From: Punica granatum
Taxonomy: Eukaryota > Streptophyta > Magnoliopsida > Myrtales > Lythraceae
Assembly (NCBI RefSeq): GCF_007655135.1
Contig: NC_045130.1
Location: 30,748,605 to 30,812,604, forward strand
DNA length: 64,000 bases
Reading direction: 5' to 3'
Positions within the stretch are counted from its first letter, which is position 1. Each line of letters opens with the position of its first letter. Below the pieces are notes generated by a model. That model made no database searches and had not been told where the DNA came from. It saw only the letters and a program-made list of their open reading frames with translations. Shown here piece by piece: positions 11,416-20,599 of the stretch. A program made the translations under genes and the position numbers.

Positions 11416-11517
11416 GAATTGTCACCCCTAATTGTAGATATGGCACATGGAAATCTAAAAAGTGGATCCCATAGGTATTTAACTATTAAATTGAAAATAA
11501 AAATTATTAAAGGAAAC

Positions 11518-11668
11518 TGTTGGAGTTAATTGGAGGTGTGAGAGGACAAAGAATGCCCCACACTAGCTGAAAAGGAAAAATTGGGTAGCTTATATGAGAC
11601 AAAGGCCCCAACAACCTATAAGTTTAGGTTTTTCGATTGCAGACAGACTCAAGTTTGAATTAGGTTCA
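11518..11668 (+). repeat. 151-bp LTR-like repeat, left copy
   Basis: It starts TGTTGGAGTTAATTGGAGG and ends TCA, and matches 11937-12087 along its length (GTGTGAGAGGACAAAGAATG, TATATGAGACAAAGGCC, ATAAGTTTAGG). TG...CA ends are typical of LTRs. The bases after it (CTTTTATATAAA) align with CTTTGGTATCAG of the other copy, so its primer site appears decayed. Confidence 0.65.
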
Positions 11669-11936
11669 CTTTTATATAAAAAAAATTTATCCAACCAGTA
11701 CCAAAGCTTAAAATAACAATCTTGGGCGTGTAAGGCCGTCATAGTGCGGTGTAGTGCACATAAAGTATGTATATGCGTGGGTCCCCGCACCCAAAGGATC
11801 GAGTGTGAGCATAGCTTGCACATCGAGCAAGCACCTATTGTGTCCGTCCGGACTTCAAAGTGAGGGCGGGTGTGATTAAGTCATGTGTTAGGTCACATGA
11901 AAGTGTACGACGACACGATACCACGTGAGGGCGAGA

Positions 11937-12087
11937 TGTTGGATTTAATTGGAGGTGTGAGAGGACAAAGAATGTCCCACACTGGTTGAAACTATAAAAA
12001 TTGGGTAGTTTATATGAGACAAAGGCCTAACCACTTATAAGTTTAGGTTTTTTTGTTGCACATGAGCTCAAGTTTGAATTAGCCCCA
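11937..12087 (+). repeat. 151-bp LTR-like repeat, right copy (promoter-like)
   Basis: It opens TGTTGGATTTAATTGGAGG and closes CCCCA, three bases before the primer-binding site. It contains CTATAAAAATTGGG (TATA-like) and ends in a T-rich leader. A purine-rich CGTGAGGGCGAGA lies just before it, like a polypurine tract. The spacing to the primer site is that of a 5' LTR. In a pararetrovirus reading it would be the promoter and R-like region upstream of map position 1. Confidence 0.65.
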
Positions 12088-12090
12088 CTT

Positions 12091-12103
12091 TGGTATCAGA
12101 GCC
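12091..12103 (+). other. Primer-binding site complementary to initiator tRNA-Met
   Basis: TGGTATCAGAGCC is the standard minus-strand primer site used by plant pararetroviruses and many plant LTR retroelements. It sits three bases after the LTR-like repeat and 823 bases before the first long ORF. Confidence 0.9.
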
Positions 12104-12926
12104 ATAGGTGGGGATAGGATGTATATTCCGTCTTTATTCTCAGATCCAGTAGAACTCGTAGATCATATCATCTAGGACCGCCTTCATGGCTGGTAGAAAC
12201 TCATGTAGAGTTCCTCTTCAGGTGTGGCGAGGTACATATTTATACAATGAACTGAAGCTGGTAAACATAGTAATTAGGCAGCCATAGCATAAGGTCTCTT
12301 TAGAAGTCTAGATCCAGTATCACAATGAACTGATGCTAGCAAAAGAAGTAATGTTATGAGGCTCTAATGTCCATCCAGTCGCTCTAATAGACCCTACACA
12401 TTCACCGTTCATAGGAACCCGGGGGGAGTCCTAAGGTGTTCCCGTTTGTAAGTCCCGACGGTTAGGGCAGTTTCAAGGAGAAAATTGGACAATGGCCCGG
12501 TAGTGTTATGGACACCGTCTAAGTAGATGGAGGTTATCGACTGGAGTAGAGTTATCCTTGTGCATTATCGTTCGTCTAGGTACAGCAGTTGGGATAGGAG
12601 ATAGATCGATAGAGAGTCTTTGTGAGTTTGTCTGCCTACTATTATTGTTAAATCCAGGTACAGCAGTTGGGTAAGGTATGTGCTAGATCTTGCAGGGAAA
12701 CACTATGTGAGGCTTCTTCCAATCGTCCAGGTATGTCTTAGATCTTGATCTTGAGAGAAGCTGGGTAGGAGAATTAGATACGGTTTAGCATCTTCCAACC
12801 ACTAGGCTATTGGTTCTATAGATCTATAGAGATTTCGTCTAGGATAGGTTTGGGATACTGAAAAGGTAAGGACCTGATATGCAGTCTAGAAAGTCTTGAT
12901 AAATATTTGAGAGGCTGGAAGATTTA
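12104..12926 (+). other. Long untranslated leader of the retroelement
   Basis: No long ORF is present. The motif AGGTACAGCAGTTGGG(A/T) occurs twice (near 12579 and 12657), each followed by GATAGA-like or GTATGTG-like sequence. Long leaders with short ORFs are usual in Caulimoviridae. No other function can be read. Confidence 0.55.
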
Positions 12927-14747
12927 TTGTTTTTGAATATGGATTGGTTTAAAGCAAGTTCTTCGAGTACATGCTCTTCTGAAAATAATTTCGATAATGA
13001 TTATGTTCTCAACAGAGAAGAGGTCAATTTGGAATGTTTTGATAAATCTATCGATGATTGGGAGATCCCAAGAATCGCTTCAAAACAGATTTATAAAAAC
13101 TCAAAATTCCAACAAATATTTTCAAAAACCGATTACACCATAACCACTGAAGAGCGGGACATTCCCCTAAAAAACTCTTCACAAACCATAAAACTCTTGA
13201 ACCAAGAGTCATTGAAAAAACATAATGATAAGTACAATTTCATCCATATAGGGCTTGTCCAAGTGGGCATAAAACCCCTGACCAGAGAAGGCTTAGATAC
13301 CTCAATACTCTTAGTACTTAGAGATGCTAGGCTTCTGAACTACCATGAATCCATCCTTGGGACAGTCGAGACTAGTCTGTGTGGCGGACCAGTCCATTTC
13401 AACTGCTTTTCAAATTTCACCATGTCCCTCAAAGACCAAAACATAACTCATGGCTTGACCTTGCAGATAAAAACGCACAACTACAAGATTGCTTTAGGCT
13501 CCATCCCTTTAGCCTTTGTGTATAGAGTCCATTACAAAACGATGGTCTCAGCGTTTGCAACCAAAGCTTTCAACCATAGCCCCAAAGGAGAAACCCTCCT
13601 TTTCCAAACAGACATTGCCAGGTCAAACACTGTAGTCCCCAGACCAATTAGGTGGAATGAGGTAACTCTTCCCGACGAGTGGGTCTTAGAAGACGCAGTT
13701 GCCCCTGAAAAAATTCAAAATGAGGAACTTAGTCGAGTGAGCCAGTTCCAAGATGGGAGAGTTTCCATAAGCTTTCGCCATAGGAGATCAGTCGACATAC
13801 AGTCCACCTCAACCCCTTCGATAAATTCTTCCTTTAAAAGCCCTGAGCTTAGAAGGAGATCTTTCAGTGTTGCCCCATCAGCAAACACTTTCCAAACAGC
13901 TACTGAGAACCCTCCTAGGTCTGCCAACCTTAGAGGAATAAGTAGTGTCGCAACTGATATCCCTAGGCCAGTATACTCTGTCCCTATTACAGATGAAACT
14001 GAGTCTTTACCCCCTTCACCCACATTTTCATCCATAACCGATGCGACCAGAATCAATCCTGAGATCTATGTGATTGAAAAACCGTTCACATTAGCATCCG
14101 CCATTCTTAGGAATGATTTCTGCTCCAAAGAAAATGAAAATAGGAGGAATTGGTTGCATGAGGTCTTTACAGAGGAATATGTTGAGACCATAATGCAGAC
14201 CCATTGGATCAACTTCATGAAAGGAAATAAGAAAAATATCCTTCTGTGGGGCTGGTTTTATCAAGTCTTCATGGAAGAAAAGGCCATAACCTTCACTGAG
14301 AAAACCATAACATGGAAAATGCCTTTCAACAGAACCAAAGTTTCCTCCAAACCTCCTCCAAAATATGTTGAGTCAAAAGAACCTGAGCAAACCAAAAACC
14401 TTAGGTTACTCAACATGATGATCAGAAACACCCGTGCCTTGGAGCATGAAAACCGGGAAAGAGAAAGGAAACAAGTAGAGTTAGAGCTTCGCCAAAAACT
14501 CCATGAGTTGCATAAAGAAGTAATAACTCTAAAAAACGATGAAAAGCTGGTTCAGACCTTGGAAAATGCTGAACCCAAACCTGAGTGTAAAAACCATGAA
14601 TTCACCCATCAAAAATACCTCCTAAAACCGACAATTAAGGTACACGACTTCCAGATGGAAGCAACTGCCCTGTTGGATACAGGTGCAGACACCAATTGTG
14701 TGAGGGAGGGATTAATCCAATTAAAATACTGTGAAAAAAACCCATGA
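12927..14747 (+). pseudogene. Retroelement ORF1: movement protein and start of protease
   Basis: The 606-codon frame carries a 30K-superfamily movement-protein region at residues 100-240, with the family's conserved Asp (D133, in LRDAR) and a downstream Gly (G191). A Ser/Pro-rich linker follows (about 270-380), then a W-rich conserved block (about 405-470) and a charged coiled-coil-like segment (about 500-550). The pepsin-type active site DTGAD is at residues 584-588. The frame stops soon after it at 14745-14747. The rest of the protease (ILGTPF) lies in the +1 frame, so the break is inside one domain. It falls in an A7 run (14734-14740) and looks like a one-base insertion. It was probably one polyprotein with the next ORF. 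Confidence 0.8.
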
Positions 14748-16515
14748 ATCTTTACTCTCTGCGAGCAATAACAAATTAAAAATCACGCATAAAATTGCAG
14801 AAGCAGATGTCAAAAATGAAGATTCAACATATAAGACTGGTTTCCTAGTTGTCCAAGACTTAAAAAATGAAGTCATATTGGGAACCCCATTCATTCAGCT
14901 CATCAAACCCTTCTTTTTCACCAACTCTGGCATAAAGACGATGTATTTAGGAAGCAAAACCCTTTTCCCTTTCATCACAAAACCTGTAACCAGGAATCTG
15001 GACATAATACAGGCAACTGAGAGGCAAATTGGCTGGATAAAAGATGAGATCTCATATCATAATGTTGAAAATCTGCTCCAAAAACTAGATTGGAAACAAA
15101 AAATCGATAATCTCAATAGATTGATTCAGGAGTCAGTTTGCGGAGAAACCCCAAATGCTTTCTGGGATAGGAAGCAACATGTCATTGATCTGCCTTATGA
15201 AAAAGATTTCGATGAGAAAAATATCCCAACAAAAGCCAGACCCATTCAGATGAACCAAGAGTTGGAAAAACACTGCAAGGTAGAAATCCAAGAACTCTTG
15301 AACAAAAAATTGATGAGACCTAGCAAGTCTCCCTGGAGTTGTTTAGCCTTCTACGTGAACAAAAACGCTGAGCTGGAAAGAGGAGTCCCCAGGTTAGTAA
15401 TCAATTACAAGCCATTGAACCAAGCCTTAAGGTGGATTAGGTACCCAATACCTAACAAAAAAGATTTGCTCCAAAGACTTCATGATTCAAAAATATTTTC
15501 AAAATTCGACATGAAGTCAGGTTTTTGGCAAATTCAAATCATCGAAAAGGACAAATATAAAACTGCATTCACAGTTCCTTTTGGCCAGTACGAATGGAAT
15601 GTGATGCCTTTTGGGCTCAAAAATGCCCCATCTGAATTTCAGAAAATCATGAATGACATCTTTGGTGCATACTCCGATTTCATAATTGTATACATCGATG
15701 ATGTCCTCATATTTTCCCAAAATATTGATTCTCATTTCAAACATGTGAAGCATTTTATGAGAATCACCTTGATAAATGGCTTGACTGTGTCTCCGACCAA
15801 AGTCTGCCTTTTCCAAACAAAAATTCTATTTCTAGGGCACAACATCAGCAGGGGCACCATAATCCCCATTAACAGGTCTATCCAGTTTGCTGATAGGTTC
15901 CCTGACCAGATCCATGATAAGAAACAACTACAAAGGTTCTTAGGAAGTCTAAACTACGTTGTAGATTTCTTCCCTGGCCTAAGTAGACTTTGCAAACCCC
16001 TCCATAACAGGTTAAAGAATTCTCCTCCACCATGGACGGATGAACAAACCAACATTGTGAAGCAAATCAAGCTTCAAATCAAAACTCTGCCTTGTTTACA
16101 CTTGGCAGACCTATCTGCAAAAAAGATTGTTTAAACAGACGCCTCTGAAGAAGGATACGGAGGAATCTTGAAACAATCCAAAAATGGAACTGAACAGATT
16201 GTTCAGTTCACATCAAAACATTGGAACACAACCCAGAAGAATTACTCAACCATAAAAAAAGAAATTCTTTCTGTGGTCCTTTGCATTTCAAAATTTCAAT
16301 ATGATCTTTTAAACCAAAGGTTTTTACTTCGGATTGATTGCAAATCTGCAAAAGAGGTTCTTCAAAAAGATGTTCAAAACATTGCATCAAAACAGATTTT
16401 TGCCCGATGGCAAGCTATGTTGAGTGTATTTGATTTTGACATCGAATTCATAAAAGGTGAGACTAACAGTCTCCCTGATTTCCTAACAAGAGAATTCTTG
16501 CAGGTACCACCATGA
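14731..16515 (+). pseudogene. Retroelement protease remainder, reverse transcriptase, RNase H
   Basis: Counting from 14731, residues 1-60 complete the protease (ILGTPF). RT spans about 165-380, with RLVINYKPLN, FSKFDMKSGFWQI, MPFGLKNAP and the catalytic YIDD at 15691-15702. A TAA at 16132-16134 interrupts the frame just before the RNase H motif TDASEEGYGG (16135 on). The same frame then stays open to TGA 16513-16515, with later acidic residues in LRIDCKS and LPDFLTRE. RT and RNase H together copy the RNA genome to DNA. The premature stop separates RNase H, so no full enzyme can be made. Confidence 0.85.
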
Positions 16516-17957
16516 GCATGAGGACTCGTTCCTCTAAAAAAGAGGCCTCGGCCTCAAAACAACTGGCTTCCAGCCAGTCGATAAAAACAAAAGAGGAAAA
16601 ATCCTCAAAACATGTGGCTTCCAGCCAACCCTCCATTGGTCAAATCACTGTTGATAGCCAGATTAAGACCTATCGATAGACTCTCCAACAGGAGATCGAT
16701 AAGCAGGGCTGCATGCAAATCCTGCCAGGTAAAATTCCTAAACTCAAAAACGAGACTCAAACTCTTGAAAAACAGAGTTCTTCTCCTCATAATCTCGATA
16801 ATGATACCGTAGTCCAACAATGGATTACAGTATTAAAAGATACACCAGAACTAGCTCAAGCGCTATCTGGGATATCTCTTCCTCTGCTGGAGACTGGCAA
16901 GGGAGAGAGCTCTAGGCAAATTGTCAAAAGAGCAGAAAAAAGTCTCACAACATTTTCCGATAAGGAAACCAGCTCTTCAAAAACAGCTCCATGGTTTCCA
17001 AAAACATTATTTCAAACTGTTTTGATTATGGAAGAAGGTTTTTACCATGAAAATCCCTTTTTCGCAGCATCAAAATTGTTTCCCGAAAACTGGTATTTCC
17101 GGCCAATGGACATTTCAAAAACCCGGGAATACTATGAGAAAATTTTGAGTGATACAGGTTCAGTTGAGTTCAAACACTACCTTGTCCCTGGTTCCTCAAA
17201 CACCATATCTCACTCTACAGCCAAAATCCTGAGAGTGATCCACCCGAGAGAATGGAATGAGGGAAAACCATACCAAATCCATAAATTCCAAGCCAGATTC
17301 TCGTCCGATCTCCCCCATAATGCCATGTATTCCTACTGGGATTACCAGCAAGCCTGGTACAATGCATTTTTGTACCAAAACCATGAGTTCAGACACACCT
17401 GGCTAATCTTTTTCCATTCCAAGTCACCTGCCATATTCCCATTTTGGTTTGCCCACTGGTGGTCTATTTGGGGTCCAATTCCAGATATACTGCCTCCCAT
17501 AATTCATGAAGCATACATCATGTTTGCTTCTCGATTCAAACCTTAGGGGAATCAAACCATTTTTCCCGTGCTTCTCCAATTCTACCAGAGTTTTGGATTA
17601 TCATGGGTTCATAATTGGTCTTTCGGATACAAGCCTGATCAACAGACAGGCCTGCAGACACTGGCCAGAATCTTCAAATGCAAATGGTGGGTTAAGCTGA
17701 AGGTAGATCATCTTGACTCGCAATTTGTTATCGATTGGTTCCGAAAAAATGCTCTTGTCTCAGACAAAGCACAAGTGGACCACCAAAACTTTCTCCAGGT
17801 CAAAGCCCGTGCTTTGTCCTTCCTTTCAGCAGCAAAAACTGATGAGGATTACATAGGACGGTTAAGTCAGGTTCTCCTGGAACTCAAAGATCTGAACACC
17901 ACTGACTCATCCACCGATAATACTTTCTTCTTCTTTCTCTCTTCTTCTCATATGTAA
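16512..17957 (+). pseudogene. Retroelement 3' ORF, function unknown, two in-frame stops
   Basis: ATG 16512 overlaps the TGA of the polymerase frame (ATGA), a common coupling arrangement in these elements. The frame is interrupted by TAG at 16677-16679 (codon 56) and TAG at 17544-17546, and ends with TAA at 17955-17957, about 480 codons in all. The start is Ser/Lys-rich. The middle is rich in aromatics (repeated YW, WF, FP and HWW patterns) and the end is helical and charged. I recognise it only as the protein that recurs downstream of movement-protein/RT frames in plant genomes. A capsid or nucleic-acid-binding role is possible but not shown. Confidence 0.6.
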
Positions 17958-18177
17958 ACATCCGGCTCCTATAACCCGGATCCTCCAACCCTCTTTCTGA
18001 GTGTAAATTCCAGTGTAAGCATGGATTGAGTTCTTTCAGACTCTTTCCTTTTCTTTTTCTTCTTCTCATGTCTTCTTTTGTTTTCTTGAACATCATGTAC
18101 TCCCTTCAGCCCATCATGGACTAAGTTTCTGAATAAATCTTCCATGTTGATCTTATATCTATCCCCTACGATAGATC
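17958..18177 (+). other. 3' flank of retroelement with AATAAA signal
   Basis: Pyrimidine-rich sequence follows the last ORF, with AATAAA at about 18132. No LTR copy is present. On the minus strand a lysine-rich frame crosses the segment and continues from the inverted duplication at 18178-18294. Confidence 0.4.
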
Positions 18178-18294
18178 TTGAGGCCGAGGCCTCTTTTTTA
18201 GAGGAACGAGTCCTCATGCTCATGGTGGTACCTGCAAGAATTCTCTTGTTAGGAAATCAGGGAGACTGTTAGTCTCACCTTTTATGAATTCGAT
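18178..18294 (-). repeat. Inverted 117-bp copy of retroelement segment 16441-16557
   Basis: The reverse complement of 18178-18294 reads identically to 16441-16557: the end of RNase H, the ATGA overlap and the first 15 codons of the 3' ORF. I found no mismatch over 117 bases. Outside it (16440 and 16558 sides) similarity stops abruptly. A TA microsatellite starts about 27 bases beyond. This is a rearrangement breakpoint or foldback junction at the 3' side. Confidence 0.9.
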
Positions 18295-18318
18295 ATGCAC
18301 AGACAAACCTATCTAAGA

Positions 18319-18354
<36 letters not shown>
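18319..18354. repeat. TA microsatellite next to the retroelement breakpoint
   Basis: About 17 uninterrupted TA units directly follow the inverted duplication. Other TA tracts of 9-13 units occur at 1803-1826, 3661-3689, 32949-32975, 51816-51835, 55375-55391 and 59859-59880. Confidence 0.9.
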
Positions 18355-18356
<2 letters not shown>

Positions 18357-18444
18357 TGATCCTTGCTAGTACGGAATATTGAACTGTACATGCTGCAATT
18401 AATCTCCTTCACTAGGTTGGTATTTCGAAACTCAATGGGATTTG

Positions 18445-18592
18445 ACAAATTCAGACTCGAGCTAACTCGCCCACTAATAATGAAGTTCTCTTAATTGTGA
18501 ATTTTCTTCATTTTTAAGATTTGAAGTCAAAACCTTATTTAAGGGAAATCGGGGTCCAATCATTTAGACCGACTCGAGTTGGTAGGTGCCAT
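18445..18592 (-). repeat. tRNA-like SINE, family B, copy 1
   Basis: The minus strand reads CCAACTCGAGTCGGTCTAA, ATTTCCCTTAAATAAGG, a TGACTTCAAATC B-box-like block, then GAAGAAAATTCAC. It matches the layout of copies at 34360-34478, 50418-50562 and 55148-55300. Confidence 0.5.
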
Positions 18593-18659
18593 GTTTGGTT
18601 TGTGTCCATCGTTTCCATAAGGATTCCCATGCGAGTGATGATTTTTGCCCATGAAATAT

Positions 18660-19135
18660 CCGAAATCACTGATTAGGTCCTTCGAGCTTTGTTGTTTCTC
18701 TATTGGTCCTTGGGCTTTTTGTTAATTCTGCCCGTGAAAATATCTGAACTCACTGTTTATGTCCTCTTAGCTTATTTATTTGCTATTTCTGTTTCAGTCC
18801 TTGGACTTTTGTTGATTCCTCGTCTTTCCCTTGTTGTTCTGTTTTTCTTGTTTAGGTCCCAGTGGCTTTGCTGCTTCTTTTCTGGTCCTTGGACTTTTTA
18901 GCGGACCTGTTTCTGTCTCTGAGATTCTGTTATTGCTGTTTTTCCCCTTGAACGTTTGCCAATTCTCTTCCTGCCCTTTCTATTCTGTTTTAATCGGCAG
19001 TTTGAAGTTTCTGTTTTGGCCCCTCTTGTTCTGCTTTTCTGGTTTCTGCCCCAATTCACTTTGAGATTCTGTTTTGGTCCTCGAGATTCGGTTTTTGTTG
19101 TTTTAATCATACTTTTGTCATTCAATCCAAATTCT
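18660..19135. repeat. T-rich degenerate repeat tract
   Basis: GGTCCTTGG(A/G)CTTTT-like units recur several times (near 18676, 18708, 18797, 18885) in a T- and CT-rich background. Long open frames on both strands come from this composition. I see no gene here. Confidence 0.45.
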
Positions 19136-19362
19136 TAGAAACTTTAGCTGTTCTTTCTTTTGCTCCCATTAATTCATTTTACTTGTCTCCTTAGTCTTTC
19201 AGCACTATAATAACCCCGTAGGAAATCGAATAAAATGTCAAAACTCAGGAGCTATCGCATAGAAATGATTGGTGGCAACTGACCACTAATTAAGTAGACT
19301 TCATTAAACGTATAAAATTTTCCAATTGCAAAGGGACTTCGACCAACAGTGGCTATCAATAA

Positions 19363-19602
19363 CTATTTTTCGAAAGTGATATTTCTATTGGCAATGGTCT
19401 CGTCAGCGTCATATTTGAATTGTTCGGAAGTCCAGTCTTGGATGCACTTGCACTCGATCCAGTGGCCCGCTATCTTAAAAGTTACATTGGGGACCAACGG
19501 AACTTTCATTCTTAACATTTCAAAAAGTTGTTGAACTAGATCAGCAACATGTGTGCGGATTTCCTTTCTGGAAATTTTTGACGTTCCTCTCTGCCCAGAT
19601 CT
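19363..19602 (-). other. Exon-like segment, unknown protein
   Basis: On the minus strand an acceptor-like TATATACAG precedes an open frame of about 79 codons ending at TAG 19363-19365. It contains ADLVQQLFEMLRMKVPLVP and AGHWIECKCIQDW. It reads like a terminal coding exon, but no upstream exon was found. Family not recognised; it may be a gene remnant. Confidence 0.25.
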
Positions 19603-19750
19603 TCTGTATATATAATTAGTCCATAGATATTAATAACTATTTGCATTACCAAAGGATCAGGATACCTGCGTACTATTATTAGTAACTTAAATGAATGCAA
19701 ATAACTTCTTAAATATTCTCGTATTTCTCTAACTCAGGGACTCATGCAAT

Positions 19751-20029
19751 GTGGAGGCACCAAAGACGACTAGTTCTTACGAACTTTCCTCAAGCTTTTA
19801 CCGATCTAAATTAGAGCTTTCTCAGCAACATATAATTGATGACCTTTTTCCATTGCTCGCCAGGGCAATTTTAAATTTTCGAATCACCAATAGTGAGCAA
19901 GAAGCTCAAGAATATAGGAATGAAATTTCAGTGTTATCAAATAATATGATTGTCGGCTCTGGCGAAGGTGCAGGTTCGCAGGCTTGTCAGCAATACTCAT
20001 TGTCTTTCATCGCTGTGACCGGGAGGTAA
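19751..20029 (+). other. Open frame of 92 codons, unknown
   Basis: The frame is preceded by an acceptor-like TAACTCAG and includes SKLELSQQHIIDDLFPLL and NSEQEAQEYRNEIS, which look like real helical protein. There is no start-proximal ATG and no partner exon was found. It is probably a fragment of a host gene or an unrecognised exon. Confidence 0.25.
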
Positions 20030-20599
20030 TACTAAGGCATATATATCTAGTGAGAGGGAGATTCATTATTGATTGGCTTGCCCGACAAGTGATATTCTTC
20101 CGTTAGGAGATACTACAAGAGTTTCCATATCCTATCTTTACTTTTCTTGACATCTTTGCCGGCTTGTCAAACAAAAAATGAAGATGATGAACTAATGAAT
20201 GTAATAGGATATGTACAAGGAAGAGGAATTAGATGCTCTAGTCCATCCACCAAGCTTGTTCTTTTTTTCCCCCCCTTAAATAATAATACAATATTCGGTT
20301 AGAATACAAAGAACCATAGGACAACAAATCACGAGAAGGATACACACATATAGGCCCTATACCCGATGTTAGCTTTACATATGTGACTTAGAACATCAAT
20401 AAATGTTACGATATTAAAAAGTATAATAGAGATTATTGGGCACTTTCACATGTAAGTTTTTTAGAAAAAGAAGTACAATCGACCAAGATTATGATGATAT
20501 CAACCGTCAAGAACAAATTAGTTCATAAATCGTCCAGGTGATCTTTTTTTTTTTTCCCTTAGTTATTTTCTTTTGTTTTTTCTTTTATTTATTTGTCGA

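Larger units (their letters stand above)
9188..11430. mobile_element. Non-autonomous hAT-like element with captured gene fragment (Pack-TIR)
   Basis: The termini are TAGGGCCGACAA (9188-9199) and TTGTCACCCCTA (11419-11430), inverted repeats matching at 10 of 12 positions. The 8 bases on each side are identical (ATTGTAGA at 9180-9187 and 11431-11438). An 8-bp duplication and a TAGGG-type terminus fit the hAT superfamily. Next to each end are many copies of ACACGACAC and CGGGTT-type motifs, the subterminal repeats usual in hAT elements. No transposase frame exists in the 2243 bp, so it must move in trans. The interior holds the 3' exon of a glycerol kinase gene, intron-like DNA and a GC-richer block at 9400-9910 that may be a second captured piece. 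Confidence 0.85.
11937..18294 (+). mobile_element. Degenerate movement-protein-encoding retroelement or endogenous pararetrovirus
   Basis: The order is LTR-like repeat, tRNA-iMet primer site, roughly 820-base leader, movement protein, protease, RT, RNase H, then a further ORF overlapping by ATGA. This suits Caulimoviridae-like endogenous elements, but the LTR-like repeat also allows an LTR retrotransposon that carries a movement protein. I saw no CCHC zinc knuckle, integrase or chromodomain. No intact third LTR copy follows the last ORF. The 3' side instead carries an inverted 117-bp copy of an internal segment. It has at least one frameshift and three in-frame stops, so it is inactive. Confidence 0.8.

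Noticed and set aside
14733..14747. Slippery heptamer AAAAAAC at the end of ORF1, suggesting programmed -1 frameshifting
   Set aside because: The heptamer is in phase, but the downstream frame is +1 relative to ORF1, not -1, and the break lies inside the protease domain. A one-base insertion is simpler.
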